The notes: a model not told the origin generated them from the sequence alone. A stretch of 64,000 nt of DNA from Anaerolineales bacterium (GCA_020847435.1 JADLBX010000012.1:62001-126000); one strand, 5' to 3'; counted from the stretch's first letter, positions 34,329-44,625 are shown. A program made the numbers and translations.

Positions 34329-37300
34329 GCCACTGGAATCTGAATAAAGAAGGTACTGCCGGGCAATTTCTCTTCGTCGTAGCCGGGGCTTTCGACCCAA
34401 ATTTTCCCTTTGTGCGCTTTGACGATGCCCGCCGCGATGGCGAGACCCAGACCCGGTCCGCCGCCTTTGAATTTGGTGCGCCCGGACGAGTGCAGTTCCA
34501 CCTTGCCAAGTTGGTAGAGCTTCTCGAAGACGATCTTGTGATTCGCCGGGTCAATGCCGATGCCGGTATCGCGGACGCGAATCTCGCAGAATTGTTCATT
34601 GCCGTTCGCGACCACAGCCGCGCTCAAGTTGATCTTCCCGCCGTCGGGCGTGTATTTGACGGCGTTGACGATCACGTTATCCAGCGCTTTTTGCAGGAGT
34701 TCCGGGTCAGCCAGAACAGGCGGCATCGCGTTGAGGCTGGCGTCCAGCTCCACGGCGATCTGACGCGTCTTCAAGTCCTCGGCATAATCTTTTTGAATGA
34801 GGCGCAGGATCGGTCCGAGCGTCACATGTTCGAGGTGGGGGTTCAAAACCTGGTTTTCCAGCCGCGCCACATCCAACATGCTGTTGACGACCTGATGCAA
34901 ACGTTCGCTCCCCTGGATGACGCCCTCGACCGCTTGCGTCAACTGTGCGTTGTCCTGGACGGCGGGCGCGGCTTTGACCATGCCCATGTAGCCTTTGATG
35001 ACGGTGAGCGGTGTGCGGAGTTCGTGCGCCGCGACTTGAATGAAATCGCTTTTGTTCTTATCGAGTTTTTTGAGTGTGTCGTGCGCCACGCCCAGTTCCG
35101 CCACGCGTTGTTCGACCATGCGTTCCATCATCTCGTTGAAGCGCGTCACCTCGTCGAAGAGTCGGGCGTTTTCGAGCGCGATGGTGGCTTGGAGCGCGAA
35201 GGCGCTGGCGAGCAAGACGTCGTCATGGTTGAACGCGGAGGGGTCACTGCGGGTAACGATCAGCATCCCGATAAGTTTGTTCTTGGGGTTCAGCGGCAGG
35301 CACAGCACGGAACGGTCGGACGGAAGCCACGGCGATTGACCCCAGCCGCGCGTCTGTTGGATGTCGTTGACGAGCATGGGCTTTTTCTGCTTGGCGACAA
35401 AATGCAGGACGCTCGTGCCGTTGATGTTGTAATTCAATTCTTCGATCGGCGCGCCGGGCGGATAGCCGCGCTGGGCGGCGAGGCGTACGCCGTTCACGTC
35501 ATCGAGGAAGAGCGCGCTGCGGTCGTGCGGCATGACGTTCGCCAACTCCTTGATGATCTGCTCCGGCACCTCAGCCACCTTACCCAGCGATGAGATTTCC
35601 TGCAGGGCGTTGGTCAGCGCTTCCGCCGAACGGCGGCGGGCTTGTTCGCTCGAATACAATTTCGCGTTCTCGGCGGCGGTCTTGTCTGCCCATTCTTTGG
35701 CAACCGAGAGTTCCGCGGCGCGGTCGTGCGCTTCTTGGAGCAGTCGCTCCACCTGCTGTTGCGCCTGTTCTCTTTGCTGAGCCAGCATGATACGCAACAA
35801 GGCGCTGCTAACCAGGTTACGCACGCGCACGTACACTTCCCACTCATGCGTGGTCATCTCGACCCACATGAATCCGAAACGGTTGCGCGCCAGCGTGAGC
35901 GGCATAACCACCGAGGTACTGCGTTGTTGCGCCGGCGCATTCCCGAGCGGCGTTAATTGACCGGTGGTCAGCACGGTGCGTTTCTTGGGGATCTCGAACT
36001 TCCCAGCCTCGTATTGAAACAGCACGTTATAACTTTCCTGGGTGGAAGCGATATCCTGCGGGGCGCTCACGTCGCCGTAATACATCACATACCAATGCCG
36101 AATATCCATGGCGGGGAAATGTTCCGTCACCGCCGCGCCGAGTTCGCTCATGCTCATGACCGGCGCCATCGAAAAACTAAAGCCTTGCAGAATCTGTTCC
36201 TGTTGTTCGAGCGCGAGCCGCCGGTATGCCTGCGCCCGCTGTGAAAGTTCGCCGGTCAACAGGCGCGCCTGCTGGAAGAGATTCTCCGCCAACAACATCA
36301 CATTATGGTCAGTGATGCCGCCCAGCGCGTAACGCCGCATGACCGAGATGACGTTGTGCCAGACGCCGGCGCCCAGTGACTGCTTCTGCATCAACTCGAC
36401 CACCGCGTTAATGGCTTTGAGGAAATCGTCGCTGGACGAGTTCTCGTTCAACGCCAGCAGGAACGCATCCCAGGCGCGCCCGAAACCCTCGCGGAACGCG
36501 GCGCGCGCGGCGTCGTGGTCGCCGATGCCGGCGGCGCTCAACAACGCCCGCAAGGCGGCTTCGCGTTTATTTTCCAGCCGACCGGTCTTCGCCACATCGT
36601 GCGGCGCGACCGCGGCTTGTTTGACGTTTTCCGGCAGGCATCCGCACGACCAGCGGATCAATAACTGCGTCGGCGTCACCGTCGTGGTTTTCGCCGCGCC
36701 GCCGTGGATGCGCGTCATCAACGCCTCGAACGCCTGTTTGCCCGCCGTATAAAACGATTGCCGTACGGTTGTGAGCGGCACGCCGATGGTTTGCGCCTCG
36801 CGCAGATCGTCGAAGCCTGCCACCGCCACATCATCTGGCACACGCACGCCGCGTTGCTGTAACGCTTCGAGCGCGCCGAACGCCATGCGGTCGTTCGCCG
36901 CGACGATCGCATCCACCCGCTTTTTGCGTTCGTCCAATAACGTGAACGCCGCCGTGCGTCCGCTCTCCGGCGTGAAATCGCCGTCCAGCACGAGGCGCGC
37001 GTCAAACGGCAAGCCGTGCGCTTTGAGTTCATCCTTGTATGCCTGGAAACGTTGCTCGGCGTCCAACTGACCGGGGATGCCGCGCACGAACGCGATCTGT
37101 TTATACCCGTGCGTTTCGATCAAATGCCGCACTTCGGCGCGCATCCCTGCGCTGTTATCAGGCACGAACATGGACGCGTCCTCGAGCTCCACCGACTGCG
37201 TCACGATCGGCGCCTTGCCGAAGCGTTTGCGGAACACCGCCAGATCGTCCGCGCTCGCGCCGTAGGCGACGTCGGCGGTCAGGATCAACCCGTCGAACTG

Positions 37301-37513
37301 TGCGGGCAGGGCAAGGTCATACAAGCCATAGGATTCTTTATCGTTTGCCGCATTGACGATGCGCTTCAGCCCGCCCCCGATAAAATGCACCACATTTACG
37401 TCCGCTTCTTCCGCCGCGTCGTTAATCCCCGCGCTGAACTCCGCGCCCCATGCCCGCCCCACCTGGGATGCGAAGATTGCGATCGTTTTACGTTTGGATG
37501 CAGGTGTCATCAT
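34322..37513 (-). CDS. Histidine kinase fused to a cytosolic LacI-type sugar-binding domain and GAF domain
   Basis: 1063 aa with no signal peptide or membrane helix. Residues 1-310 are a periplasmic-binding-protein/LacI effector domain (TIAIFASQVGRAWGAEF, VDAIVAANDRMAFGALEALQQRGVRVPDDVAVAGFDD), but there is no helix-turn-helix. A middle helical/sensor region (about 310-600) contains coiled coil before the GAF domain (about 650-790). The kinase core has the phosphoacceptor His in FIQVAAHELRTPLTVIKGY near 838, then the ATPase with VNAVKYTPDGG, DTGIGID and PGLGLAIAAGIV. No response regulator is adjacent. It probably senses a cytosolic ligand; the ligand and partner are unknown. Start MM at 37513/37510. 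Confidence 0.88.
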   Translation of the reverse strand: MMTPASKRKTIAIFASQVGRAWGAEFSAGINDAAEEADVNVVHFIGGGLKRIVNAANDKESYGLYDLALPAQFDGLILTADVAYGASADDLAVFRKRFGKAPIVTQSVELEDASMFVPDNSAGMRAEVRHLIETHGYKQIAFVRGIPGQLDAEQRFQAYKDELKAHGLPFDARLVLDGDFTPESGRTAAFTLLDERKKRVDAIVAANDRMAFGALEALQQRGVRVPDDVAVAGFDDLREAQTIGVPLTTVRQSFYTAGKQAFEALMTRIHGGAAKTTTVTPTQLLIRWSCGCLPENVKQAAVAPHDVAKTGRLENKREAALRALLSAAGIGDHDAARAAFREGFGRAWDAFLLALNENSSSDDFLKAINAVVELMQKQSLGAGVWHNVISVMRRYALGGITDHNVMLLAENLFQQARLLTGELSQRAQAYRRLALEQQEQILQGFSFSMAPVMSMSELGAAVTEHFPAMDIRHWYVMYYGDVSAPQDIASTQESYNVLFQYEAGKFEIPKKRTVLTTGQLTPLGNAPAQQRSTSVVMPLTLARNRFGFMWVEMTTHEWEVYVRVRNLVSSALLRIMLAQQREQAQQQVERLLQEAHDRAAELSVAKEWADKTAAENAKLYSSEQARRRSAEALTNALQEISSLGKVAEVPEQIIKELANVMPHDRSALFLDDVNGVRLAAQRGYPPGAPIEELNYNINGTSVLHFVAKQKKPMLVNDIQQTRGWGQSPWLPSDRSVLCLPLNPKNKLIGMLIVTRSDPSAFNHDDVLLASAFALQATIALENARLFDEVTRFNEMMERMVEQRVAELGVAHDTLKKLDKNKSDFIQVAAHELRTPLTVIKGYMGMVKAAPAVQDNAQLTQAVEGVIQGSERLHQVVNSMLDVARLENQVLNPHLEHVTLGPILRLIQKDYAEDLKTRQIAVELDASLNAMPPVLADPELLQKALDNVIVNAVKYTPDGGKINLSAAVVANGNEQFCEIRVRDTGIGIDPANHKIVFEKLYQLGKVELHSSGRTKFKGGGPGLGLAIAAGIVKAHKGKIWVESPGYDEEKLPGSTFFIQIPVAK

Positions 37514-37641
37514 ATTTTCAAATTAGACGAAGCGTCCCGCCGGCGCCGGAGCAACTGACAACCTCACCATTAATCTGCAGGACGTTTCAAGTATAACGCT
37601 TCGCGCCGGACCTCAACCTGATTCTACGACTTACAAATTTC

Positions 37642-38478
37642 TCAAGCGGACGCGGCAAAAGGCAGGCGCATCTGCCACTGAGCAAGTCGTTCGCGTTCGA
37701 AGAAAGCGCGTTCAAAGACGACGCCGAGTTCTTCCGGGTAGATCGGTGGGACGTGCCACGTGCGCCCGGTAAATTTGGCGATCACCTGTCGGAGCGCGCG
37801 CGTGCCGAGCGCCTGTCCGCGCGCTTGCGGCTCGACCAGCGCCGACCAGATCACCACGTGGGTTGAATCGGGGTCCGAAATCGCCACGTACGCGTGCCCG
37901 TTGCGATACGCCCGCGCTGGAGGAGTCATCTGCGCGACGGTCTCACCGGCTAATTGCCACGGGAGATCGCGCAAGCCGAACTGTGCGATCAACGCGCCCA
38001 GCTCGCGCAAGTCCATTTCGGTCAACTCATCCGGTTCCAGTTCAATCGCTTCCCGGCGGATATAGCCCACCAACCGGCGCACAGTTTGAAAGCCGGCTTT
38101 TTCATATAAATGCACCGCGGCGTCGTTCTGCTCGATCACTTCGAGCGTCAGTTCGCGGTCGCCGCGTTCGCGCGCCTGCTGGATCAATTTTTGCATGAGC
38201 CATGAGCCCGCGCCGTTGCCGCGCAGTCCCTTTGAGATGCCCATCGCCGCGAGCCGGCTCACCCAGCCGCGCCGCGCGACCAACGCAACGCCTTCCGGCT
38301 TGCCGTCCACGAGCAGGACGCGGCTGGCGGTCAAGTCTATGCTGTCCTTGTGGACCATGGCAAGGAATTGCGAAATGTTGAAGTGGATCGGAACCGGGTA
38401 TTCTTCAAAGCCGCGATTCAGCGTTTGGACCAGATCCGGCAGAGATGAATCGGAGGCAGACAGGAGGGCAAAATCCAT
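37642..38478 (-). CDS. GNAT acetyltransferase, tandem domains
   Basis: 278 aa from MDFALLSASDSSLPDLVQTLNRGF; the longer track start crosses the divergent promoter region. The first GNAT domain has the acetyl-CoA loop ISKGLRGNGAGSWLMQKLIQ and LYEKAGFQTV. The second (about 170-278) contains VIWSALVEPQARGQALGTRALRQV and resembles another acetyl-CoA loop. Acceptor unknown. It is divergent from the MFS gene. Confidence 0.83.
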   Translation of the reverse strand: MDFALLSASDSSLPDLVQTLNRGFEEYPVPIHFNISQFLAMVHKDSIDLTASRVLLVDGKPEGVALVARRGWVSRLAAMGISKGLRGNGAGSWLMQKLIQQARERGDRELTLEVIEQNDAAVHLYEKAGFQTVRRLVGYIRREAIELEPDELTEMDLRELGALIAQFGLRDLPWQLAGETVAQMTPPARAYRNGHAYVAISDPDSTHVVIWSALVEPQARGQALGTRALRQVIAKFTGRTWHVPPIYPEELGVVFERAFFERERLAQWQMRLPFAASA

Positions 38479-38535
38479 GTCCCAAATTTTACACGCATCC
38501 AATGTATAATCCGCCCGTTCAAAGAGGACAATTTC

Positions 38536-39786
38536 ATGACAGACTATAAACGCCTTGCGGCAAAGATCACGACCACATTGTTCATCGCGCAAAGTTTTGC
38601 GTCGGCGGGGTTCATCGCCGCCGCCGCCATCAACCCGATCCTGGGCGCAAAACTGGCGTCCGATCGTTCGCTGGCGACCCTGCCCACCGCCGCGTATTTG
38701 TTGAGCGGCGCGCTTTCGGCTTCAGCGTGGGGCTTCATCATGGACCGCATCGGGCGGCGCAACGGGATCGTCTCGGGTTTGTTGATCGGCGTGGTGGGGA
38801 ACGCGTTGGTTTTATTCGCCATCCAGCGCGCCTCGTTTCTGCTGGTCATCCTCGGCTTGATGATGATGGGCGCCACGAACTCCGCCGTGCAACTCGGGCG
38901 CTTCGCCGCGGCGGAGGTCAACCCGCCCGACCGGCGCGGACGCGCGATCTCGATGGTGGTGCTGGGCGGCGTGGTTGGCACAGTTCTGGCGCGCGTCTCG
39001 GCGGTGCCGGTCAGCGGATTTGTGGTGAGCATCGGCTGGGACGAACTCGCCGGCGCGTATTTCACCACGCTGGTTTTATTTGCCCTCGCTTCGTTGATCG
39101 TATTTGTCGGCCTGCGCCCCGACCCGCGCGACGTGGGCAAGGAAGTGGCAAAGCAATACCCCGAATCAACCCCGCACGGCGAAGCCAGACCGATCTTTCA
39201 AATCTTGCGCCAACCGGCGGCGATCACTGCGGTGGCGGCAATGGCATTGGGGCAGGTCGTGATGGTCGCCATCATGGTCATCACCTCCCTGCACATGGAA
39301 GACCACCAACACGCGCGCGCCGACATTTACACCGTCATCTCGGCGCACACGTTCGGCATGTTCGCGCCCTCGATCATCTCCGGCTGGCTGTTGGATAAGA
39401 TCGGGCGCGGGCGAATGATCCTCATCGGCGCGTCCACGCTGTTGCTTGCCTGCATCACCGCGCCGCTTTCGCCAGACGTGTTGCCGTTGGGCATCGCGCT
39501 CTTCCTGCTCGGCTTGGGTTGGAACTTCTGTTTCGTCGGCGGTTCCACCTTGCTTGCAGATCAACTCTCGCCGCTTGAACGCTCGCGCACACAAGGCACG
39601 AACGATTTCCTCGTCGGGCTTGCCTCGGCGATCATCAGCCTCTCCAGCGGATTCATCTTCGACGCCACGAGTTATACGATGATGGCGATCATCGCCGGCG
39701 CGCTGGCGCTTGTGCCGCTGGTGATGGCGCTTTCTTACATGCGGAAAAGCGCGGCGCCTGCGAGTGTGTATGTTGGGGGCAAGTAG
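38536..39786 (+). CDS. Major facilitator superfamily transporter
   Basis: 416 aa with about 12 membrane helices. The MFS signature between helices 2 and 3 is GFIMDRIGRRNGIVSG, repeated in the second half as GWLLDKIGRGRMIL. A cytosolic loop (about 195-215) joins the halves. TATAAT at 38505-38510 and AAAGAGGA before the ATG give a plausible promoter and SD. Substrate unknown. Confidence 0.88.
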   Translation: MTDYKRLAAKITTTLFIAQSFASAGFIAAAAINPILGAKLASDRSLATLPTAAYLLSGALSASAWGFIMDRIGRRNGIVSGLLIGVVGNALVLFAIQRASFLLVILGLMMMGATNSAVQLGRFAAAEVNPPDRRGRAISMVVLGGVVGTVLARVSAVPVSGFVVSIGWDELAGAYFTTLVLFALASLIVFVGLRPDPRDVGKEVAKQYPESTPHGEARPIFQILRQPAAITAVAAMALGQVVMVAIMVITSLHMEDHQHARADIYTVISAHTFGMFAPSIISGWLLDKIGRGRMILIGASTLLLACITAPLSPDVLPLGIALFLLGLGWNFCFVGGSTLLADQLSPLERSRTQGTNDFLVGLASAIISLSSGFIFDATSYTMMAIIAGALALVPLVMALSYMRKSAAPASVYVGGK

Positions 39787-39803
39787 GCAGGGAGGCGCGT
39801 ACA

Positions 39804-39899
39804 CAAGTAGACACGTAGATACGTAGAAAAAAAACAGGTAAACACTGGAAACATATTTCCGTGTTTACCTGTTTTCTTGTTTACTTGTTTCCGTACTTC
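39804..39899. repeat. Self-complementary octamer array
   Basis: Twelve 8-nt steps: caagtaga cacgtaga tacgtaga aaaaaaac aggtaaac actggaaa catatttc cgtgttta cctgtttt cttgttta cttgtttc cgtacttc. The left and right halves are inverted complements, so it can fold into a long hairpin between convergent genes. Confidence 0.88.
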
Positions 39900-39901
39900 A
39901 A

Positions 39902-41887
39902 CTACTTGATCTCCACCTGATACGCCGCAGATAAACGCGTGTACCGCGTCGTGCCGGTCACGATCAGAATCGCCTCTTCGCCGGGCTTCAACGAAAACGG
40001 GAAGACAGCCGTCTGGTCGGCGTTGACCGGGATTTGAGTCACAGTGGCAGTGTCGCCTTTGACGATGAGCGACAGGCGGAAGGTCTGCGGGAGAACGTTT
40101 TCGACGCGCGCGAACCCAGCGGAGACCCAGCCGCCATCGTCCGCTTCAAAATCGGACTGGTAGCCTGCCGCGTCCACTTTGACGTCGTCCAACAGGAAGC
40201 CTTCGCCGTTGACCGCCGCGTCCGTGATGTATTCGAAGCGGATCTGCACTTTCTTGCCGGCGAATTGCGAGAGATCAACATCTTCTTGAACCCAATCGCC
40301 GGTTTGACCGTTGTAGCCGCAACCGTACGAATTCCCGGACGGGTCTTCAGTGGTGCAGGACGGCGTGGTGAGAATTTCCCACGTCTGCCCATCGGTGGAG
40401 GCTTCGAGGAAGAGATAATCGTAATCGGTCTCGAGGTCGTACCACATCGAATACGACAGCGTGATCGGCGCGCTGGTGTTGGTGAAATCGAACTCGCGCG
40501 TGAGCATCATGTTCGATTCGTCGCCTTTGTTCGACCAGAAGGCGTATTTACCGGAGTGGGCGTCGGCGGGGAGCAGTTTCGCCACCGTCGAGCCGCTGAA
40601 GGTCAACGTGTGATCGCCCGCGCAGTTAATCGTGAAATAGTCAATGCCGTATTGGTTGACCGATCCGCTCGTCGAAGTCGGGCAGGCTGAAATAGGTTCG
40701 GATACCAAAATTCTAAGCGCTTCGGGGTAGTTGTTGTAGTGATAGCGCCCGTCGCCCACAGACGAATCTTGCAACCACATCGTCGCCGCCCAATCCATGA
40801 ACACATCGTCGGCAGTGACGGGTTGCCCCGTTTGCGGGTCGGTGACCTTTAATTCGACAAACGTTTCGTCAATGCTTGCCAGTCCGTTTTCGGGATGTTT
40901 GACGACTTCCTTGGTCGCGTCCTCGCCGAAGCGGTCGAGCAAGTAGGCAAGGTAGAGGAACGACTGCCCGTAATGAGGTCCGTTCGAGCCGGGGTCGGGC
41001 GACCAATCGGTAAGGTTGATATCCGGCTCGGAGACGTAGTAATAATCGAAGTAGATCGGATATCCGTTCAACAGTTCGGCGACCACCGAAAAACCTTCGT
41101 TAATCCACGAGGCTTCGTTGCGGTCGGTGTTCCAGTGGATCATGTGCTGGAACTCGTGAGCGAGCGTGCCGTAGGTGTCCTCCGCGCCCAGGTCCATATT
41201 GTCGGCGTTGAAGAAGAACATTTCGTGCCCGTTGGAATATTCTTTGACGAGCGGGTTGTATTCATCCGGGGTGGAATAATAGCCCGCGTTCGAGAAGCCC
41301 GTGCCGCGCACGTAGATAATGAAGATGCGCGGATCGCCGTCCACGCCGGGATTTGGCTCACTGCCGAAGAACTCGCGGTTGGTTGGGTACATCTGGTTCT
41401 CGAAGGCGTCGCCGAGTTTTTTCAGATCGCCCTCATCGTACTTCACGCCGTTCTCGATCCAGAAATAAATGTGTTCGCCGACGTAGCGCAAGGTGGCTTT
41501 GGCTTGGAAGTTTTCCACCGTATCCATATTCATTACCCAGAAGGTCTCCTCTTCGTCCAGTTTGTATGACTTGGAGGAGACGGTGGTGGGCACATTGCAG
41601 ATTTTTTGCAAGCGACACGCCAGTTCATACGGATTATTTTCCGGCACAAGCGTTTGCGACAGCGTTTCAACGGTCTCGGTAGAGATCGCCTCCGTGGTCG
41701 GGCGCTCGACCTCCGGGGTGGATGTGGGCGTTTCAAACACGTCAATGGGCGGCAATGGAAAATCGGTGGGAATATTTTGCGATGCCTGATAGACGAGATA
41801 CCCCGCCGCGGCGATCGTGAGGCACGCGCAACAGAGCAGGACGGCAACGATGCCGCCGACGATTTTGGCAGTATTGTCTGAACTCAT
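39902..41887 (-). CDS. Exported zinc metalloprotease with C-terminal jelly-roll domains
   Basis: 661 aa. One N-terminal membrane segment (GGIVAVLLCCACLTIAAAGYLVY), a Thr/Pro/Glu-rich linker, then a catalytic domain with the gluzincin motif TLAHEFQHMIHW and downstream NEGFSVVAELL, where the Glu may be the third zinc ligand. C-terminal parts (about 430-560 and 560-661) are beta-rich; the first resembles the immune-inhibitor-A/MAM-type domain (TLSYSMWYDLETDYDYLFLEAS). The body should be extracellular and membrane-tethered. It is near immune inhibitor A and hyicolysin-like enzymes, but the exact peptidase family is uncertain. Confidence 0.82.
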   Translation of the reverse strand: MSSDNTAKIVGGIVAVLLCCACLTIAAAGYLVYQASQNIPTDFPLPPIDVFETPTSTPEVERPTTEAISTETVETLSQTLVPENNPYELACRLQKICNVPTTVSSKSYKLDEEETFWVMNMDTVENFQAKATLRYVGEHIYFWIENGVKYDEGDLKKLGDAFENQMYPTNREFFGSEPNPGVDGDPRIFIIYVRGTGFSNAGYYSTPDEYNPLVKEYSNGHEMFFFNADNMDLGAEDTYGTLAHEFQHMIHWNTDRNEASWINEGFSVVAELLNGYPIYFDYYYVSEPDINLTDWSPDPGSNGPHYGQSFLYLAYLLDRFGEDATKEVVKHPENGLASIDETFVELKVTDPQTGQPVTADDVFMDWAATMWLQDSSVGDGRYHYNNYPEALRILVSEPISACPTSTSGSVNQYGIDYFTINCAGDHTLTFSGSTVAKLLPADAHSGKYAFWSNKGDESNMMLTREFDFTNTSAPITLSYSMWYDLETDYDYLFLEASTDGQTWEILTTPSCTTEDPSGNSYGCGYNGQTGDWVQEDVDLSQFAGKKVQIRFEYITDAAVNGEGFLLDDVKVDAAGYQSDFEADDGGWVSAGFARVENVLPQTFRLSLIVKGDTATVTQIPVNADQTAVFPFSLKPGEEAILIVTGTTRYTRLSAAYQVEIK

Positions 41888-41973
41888 GGATGGCTTCTCC
41901 TTGATGAAATTCCCCGCATCTTATCGTATTTCAATGAAATTGGCATTAGGAAACCTGTCATGAGCAACAAAAG

Positions 41974-42027
41974 TTTTCTTTCCTCCTTCATCTTTCCAAT
42001 CGCCGCGTGAAAGAGGAAAGAAGAAAG
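41974..42027. repeat. Heptamer hairpin
   Basis: ttttctt tcctcct tcatctt, a short spacer, then gtgaaag aggaaag aagaaag; the two sets are inverted complements. Confidence 0.72.
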
Positions 42028-42051
42028 ATACGGGAGCCGTTAAATTAAAGA

Positions 42052-42082
42052 GATACGGGAGCAGTTGAACTGCTCCCGTATC
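42052..42082 (-). terminator. Hairpin after clpC
   Basis: GATACGGGAGCAGTT-G-AACTGCTCCCGTATC, perfect 15-nt arms just downstream of the clpC stop. A partial second copy precedes it (42026-42040). There is only a weak T run, so it may be a stabilising hairpin. Confidence 0.65.
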
Positions 42083-42085
42083 AAA

Positions 42086-44560
42086 TCACGCCTCGGCGGG
42101 TTGTTTCGCCTTCTTCTTCACCGGCTCGGACGTGTGGAAGATGATCTTGCTTTCCTGCTCGTCCACGTCCACCGTCACGGCCGCGCCGTCTTTGTATTTG
42201 TTGCTGAGCAGTTCCATCGAAAGCGGACTCTCCACGTTCTTTTGGATGGCGCGGCGCAGCGGGCGCGCGCCGAACGCGGGATCGTAGCCAGCCTTCGCCA
42301 GCCACTTGCGCGCCGCGTCGGTCAACTCGACGGTGATGTTATGGTCGTTCAAACGGTCCTGCACTTCCTTCATTTGCAGGACGACGATCTCCTCCATCTG
42401 TTCGAGCGAGAGCGGCGAGAACATGATGATCTCGTCTATGCGGTTGAGGAACTCGGGACGGAACGCGCTCTTCAGCGCCTTCTCGATCTTGTCGTGCTGG
42501 TCGCGTTCCTCGTCAGTAGCTTTGGACTGCAAGAAGCCGAGAGTACCGCCCTTCCGCACGTATTCGGTACCCAGGTTCGACGTCATGATCAGAACCGTGT
42601 TGCGGAAGTCCACCACATTGCCCTGACCGTCGGTGAGTCGCCCATCGTCCAAAATTTGCAGGAGCGCGTTCCACACTTCGGGATGCGCTTTCTCGATCTC
42701 ATCAAACAGGATGACGCGATACGGGCGCCTGCGGACCGCTTCGGTAAGTTGACCGCCTTCCTCATAGCCGACGTATCCCGGCGGCGCGCCGAACAAGCGC
42801 GAGACCGTGTGCTGTTCGCGATACTCCGACATATCAATCCGCACAAGCGCGTCCTCGTCGTCGAACATGAACCAGGCGAGGGCTTTGGCGAGTTCCGTCT
42901 TGCCGACGCCTGAAGGCCCGATAAAGATGAACGAACCGATCGGGCGCGACGGGTCTTTCAAACCGCTGCGCGCGCGACGGATCGCGTCCGAGATCGCGTG
43001 GATGGCTTCCTCCTGCCCGATGATGCGCTCGTGTAAGCGCGCCTCCATGTGCAGGAGTTTTTCGGCTTCGGTCTCAAGCATTTGCGTTACCGGGATGCCC
43101 GTCCATTGATGCACGACCGCGGCGATGTCTTCCACGTTGACTTCTTCATCCAGTTGGTGTTCCACTTCCCAGGTACTGCGTTTCTCGTTGTATTCCTCGG
43201 AAATCCGCAAACGTTCCGATTTCTTCTTCGCGGCAAGTTCATAGTCGCGCGCCACGCCCGCTTGTTCCTCTTCGGCTTGCAGTTTTTCGATCTCGGTCTT
43301 CAGCGCCTTGAGGTCGGGCGGCATGGAATACAACGCCACGCGCAATTTCGCCGCGGCTTCGTCCATCAGGTCAATGGCTTTATCGGGCAAGCGGCGGTCC
43401 GTCACATAGCGGTCTGCCAACCGCGCCGCGGCAACCAGCGCGTCATCCGCAAAGCGGACTTTGTGATGCGCCTCGTAGCGGTCGCGCAAACCGTGCAGCA
43501 TCTTGATCGTGTCGTCCACGTTCGGTTCTTCGACGTAGATCGGCGCAAAACGGCGTTCGAGCGCCGCATCTTTCTCGATGTATTTGTGATATTCGTCCAG
43601 CGTCGTCGCGCCGATGCACTGCAACTCGCCGCGCGCCAACGCCGGCTTGAGCATGTTCGACGCGTCCATCGCGCCTTGCGCCGCGCCCGCGCCGACGACC
43701 GTGTGCAATTCATCAATCATCATGATGATGTCGCCGCCCGCGCGTTGGATTTCCTCCACGACGGCTTTTAACCGCTCTTCAAATTCGCCTCTAAATCGGG
43801 ACCCGGCGATCATCGCGCCCAAGTCGAGCGCCACCACCCTTTTGCCTGTAAGAATCTCCGGCACATCGTTGTTGGCGATCTTCTGCGCGAGTCCTTCCAC
43901 AATGGCGGTCTTGCCGACGCCCGCTTCGCCGATCAGCACCGGGTTGTTCTTCGTGCGGCGCGACAGAATCTGAATCAACCGCAGGATTTCGTTATCGCGC
44001 CCGATGACCGGGTCGAGTTTACCTTCGCGCGCCAGTTGAGTCAGGTCGCGTGAATACTTGTCCAACGTGCGGTAGCGCGACTCAGCCTGCGGGTCGGTGA
44101 CGCGTTGTCCGCCGCGTAAATCCTGCACGGCGGAATAGACGCGGTCGCGCGTCAAGCCCGCCGATTCCAAAATGCGCGCGGCGGGCGTGTTGCGTTCCGT
44201 CAAAATGGCGAGGAAGATATGTTCGGTGGAGATGTATTCGTCTTTGAGGCGGTTGGCTTCCTCGTTGGCGAGGTCAATGATCCGCTTGACGCGGGGCGTG
44301 ATAAAAATTTGTCCCGCGCCGCCGCCGAAGATGTTGGCTTTCGGGCTGGCACGCAAGGTCGCGTCGAGGCGTTCAGTCAACGCTTCGGGGCTGACGCTCA
44401 GTTTTTCCAAAATTTGGGGAATCACCCCGCCGGGCTGTTCGATCAGCGCGAGCAGGATATGTTCGGTATCAATCTGGTTATGTCCGTAGCGCTGGATGAT
44501 CTCCGCCGCGCGTTGGGCGGCTTCCTGCGCTCGTTCGGTAAATCGGTCAAATCGCATCAT
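42086..44560 (-). CDS. clpC: ATP-dependent Clp protease ATP-binding subunit ClpC
   Basis: 824 aa Hsp100 unfoldase. The N-terminal double Clp repeat ([39 protein letters not shown]), AAA1 Walker [14 protein letters not shown], a UVR-like middle stretch ([18 protein letters not shown]), AAA2 Walker [15 protein letters not shown] and the C-terminal D2 domain are present. The short middle domain and the LGF loop (GGTLGFLQ) identify ClpC, which partners with ClpP, over ClpB. Start 44560 (MMRFDRF) lies after GGAGG at a workable distance; the track start at 44584 precedes it. clpP is not in the window. Confidence 0.92.
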   Translation of the reverse strand: MMRFDRFTERAQEAAQRAAEIIQRYGHNQIDTEHILLALIEQPGGVIPQILEKLSVSPEALTERLDATLRASPKANIFGGGAGQIFITPRVKRIIDLANEEANRLKDEYISTEHIFLAILTERNTPAARILESAGLTRDRVYSAVQDLRGGQRVTDPQAESRYRTLDKYSRDLTQLAREGKLDPVIGRDNEILRLIQILSRRTKNNPVLIGEAGVGKTAIVEGLAQKIANNDVPEILTGKRVVALDLGAMIAGSRFRGEFEERLKAVVEEIQRAGGDIIMMIDELHTVVGAGAAQGAMDASNMLKPALARGELQCIGATTLDEYHKYIEKDAALERRFAPIYVEEPNVDDTIKMLHGLRDRYEAHHKVRFADDALVAAARLADRYVTDRRLPDKAIDLMDEAAAKLRVALYSMPPDLKALKTEIEKLQAEEEQAGVARDYELAAKKKSERLRISEEYNEKRSTWEVEHQLDEEVNVEDIAAVVHQWTGIPVTQMLETEAEKLLHMEARLHERIIGQEEAIHAISDAIRRARSGLKDPSRPIGSFIFIGPSGVGKTELAKALAWFMFDDEDALVRIDMSEYREQHTVSRLFGAPPGYVGYEEGGQLTEAVRRRPYRVILFDEIEKAHPEVWNALLQILDDGRLTDGQGNVVDFRNTVLIMTSNLGTEYVRKGGTLGFLQSKATDEERDQHDKIEKALKSAFRPEFLNRIDEIIMFSPLSLEQMEEIVVLQMKEVQDRLNDHNITVELTDAARKWLAKAGYDPAFGARPLRRAIQKNVESPLSMELLSNKYKDGAAVTVDVDEQESKIIFHTSEPVKKKAKQPAEA

Positions 44561-44578
44561 GGGATTGGTTCCTCCGTG

Positions 44579-44620
44579 GGGCAAATTGGCAATTTGCCCG
44601 ACCTAATTGGTCGCATTATA
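44579..44620 (-). promoter_or_regulatory. clpC -10 and palindromic leader site
   Basis: TATAAT on the minus strand at 44615-44620. Between it and the SD lie GACCAATTAGGTC and the palindrome GGGCAAATT-GCC-AATTTGCCC (44579-44599). It has the position of an operator but is not CIRCE (TTAGCACTC-N9-GAGTGCTAA); it may instead be a dispersed repeat. Confidence 0.5.
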
Positions 44621-44625
44621 ACAAA

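Noticed and set aside
34412-35593. 393 aa plus-strand ORF opposite the sensor kinase
   Set aside because: Antisense frame of the kinase and GAF domains; no start signal and shadow-like composition.
44560-44584. Upstream ATG of clpC as the real start
   Set aside because: It precedes the GGAGG and would add residues (MPHGGTNP) not typical of the Clp N-domain.
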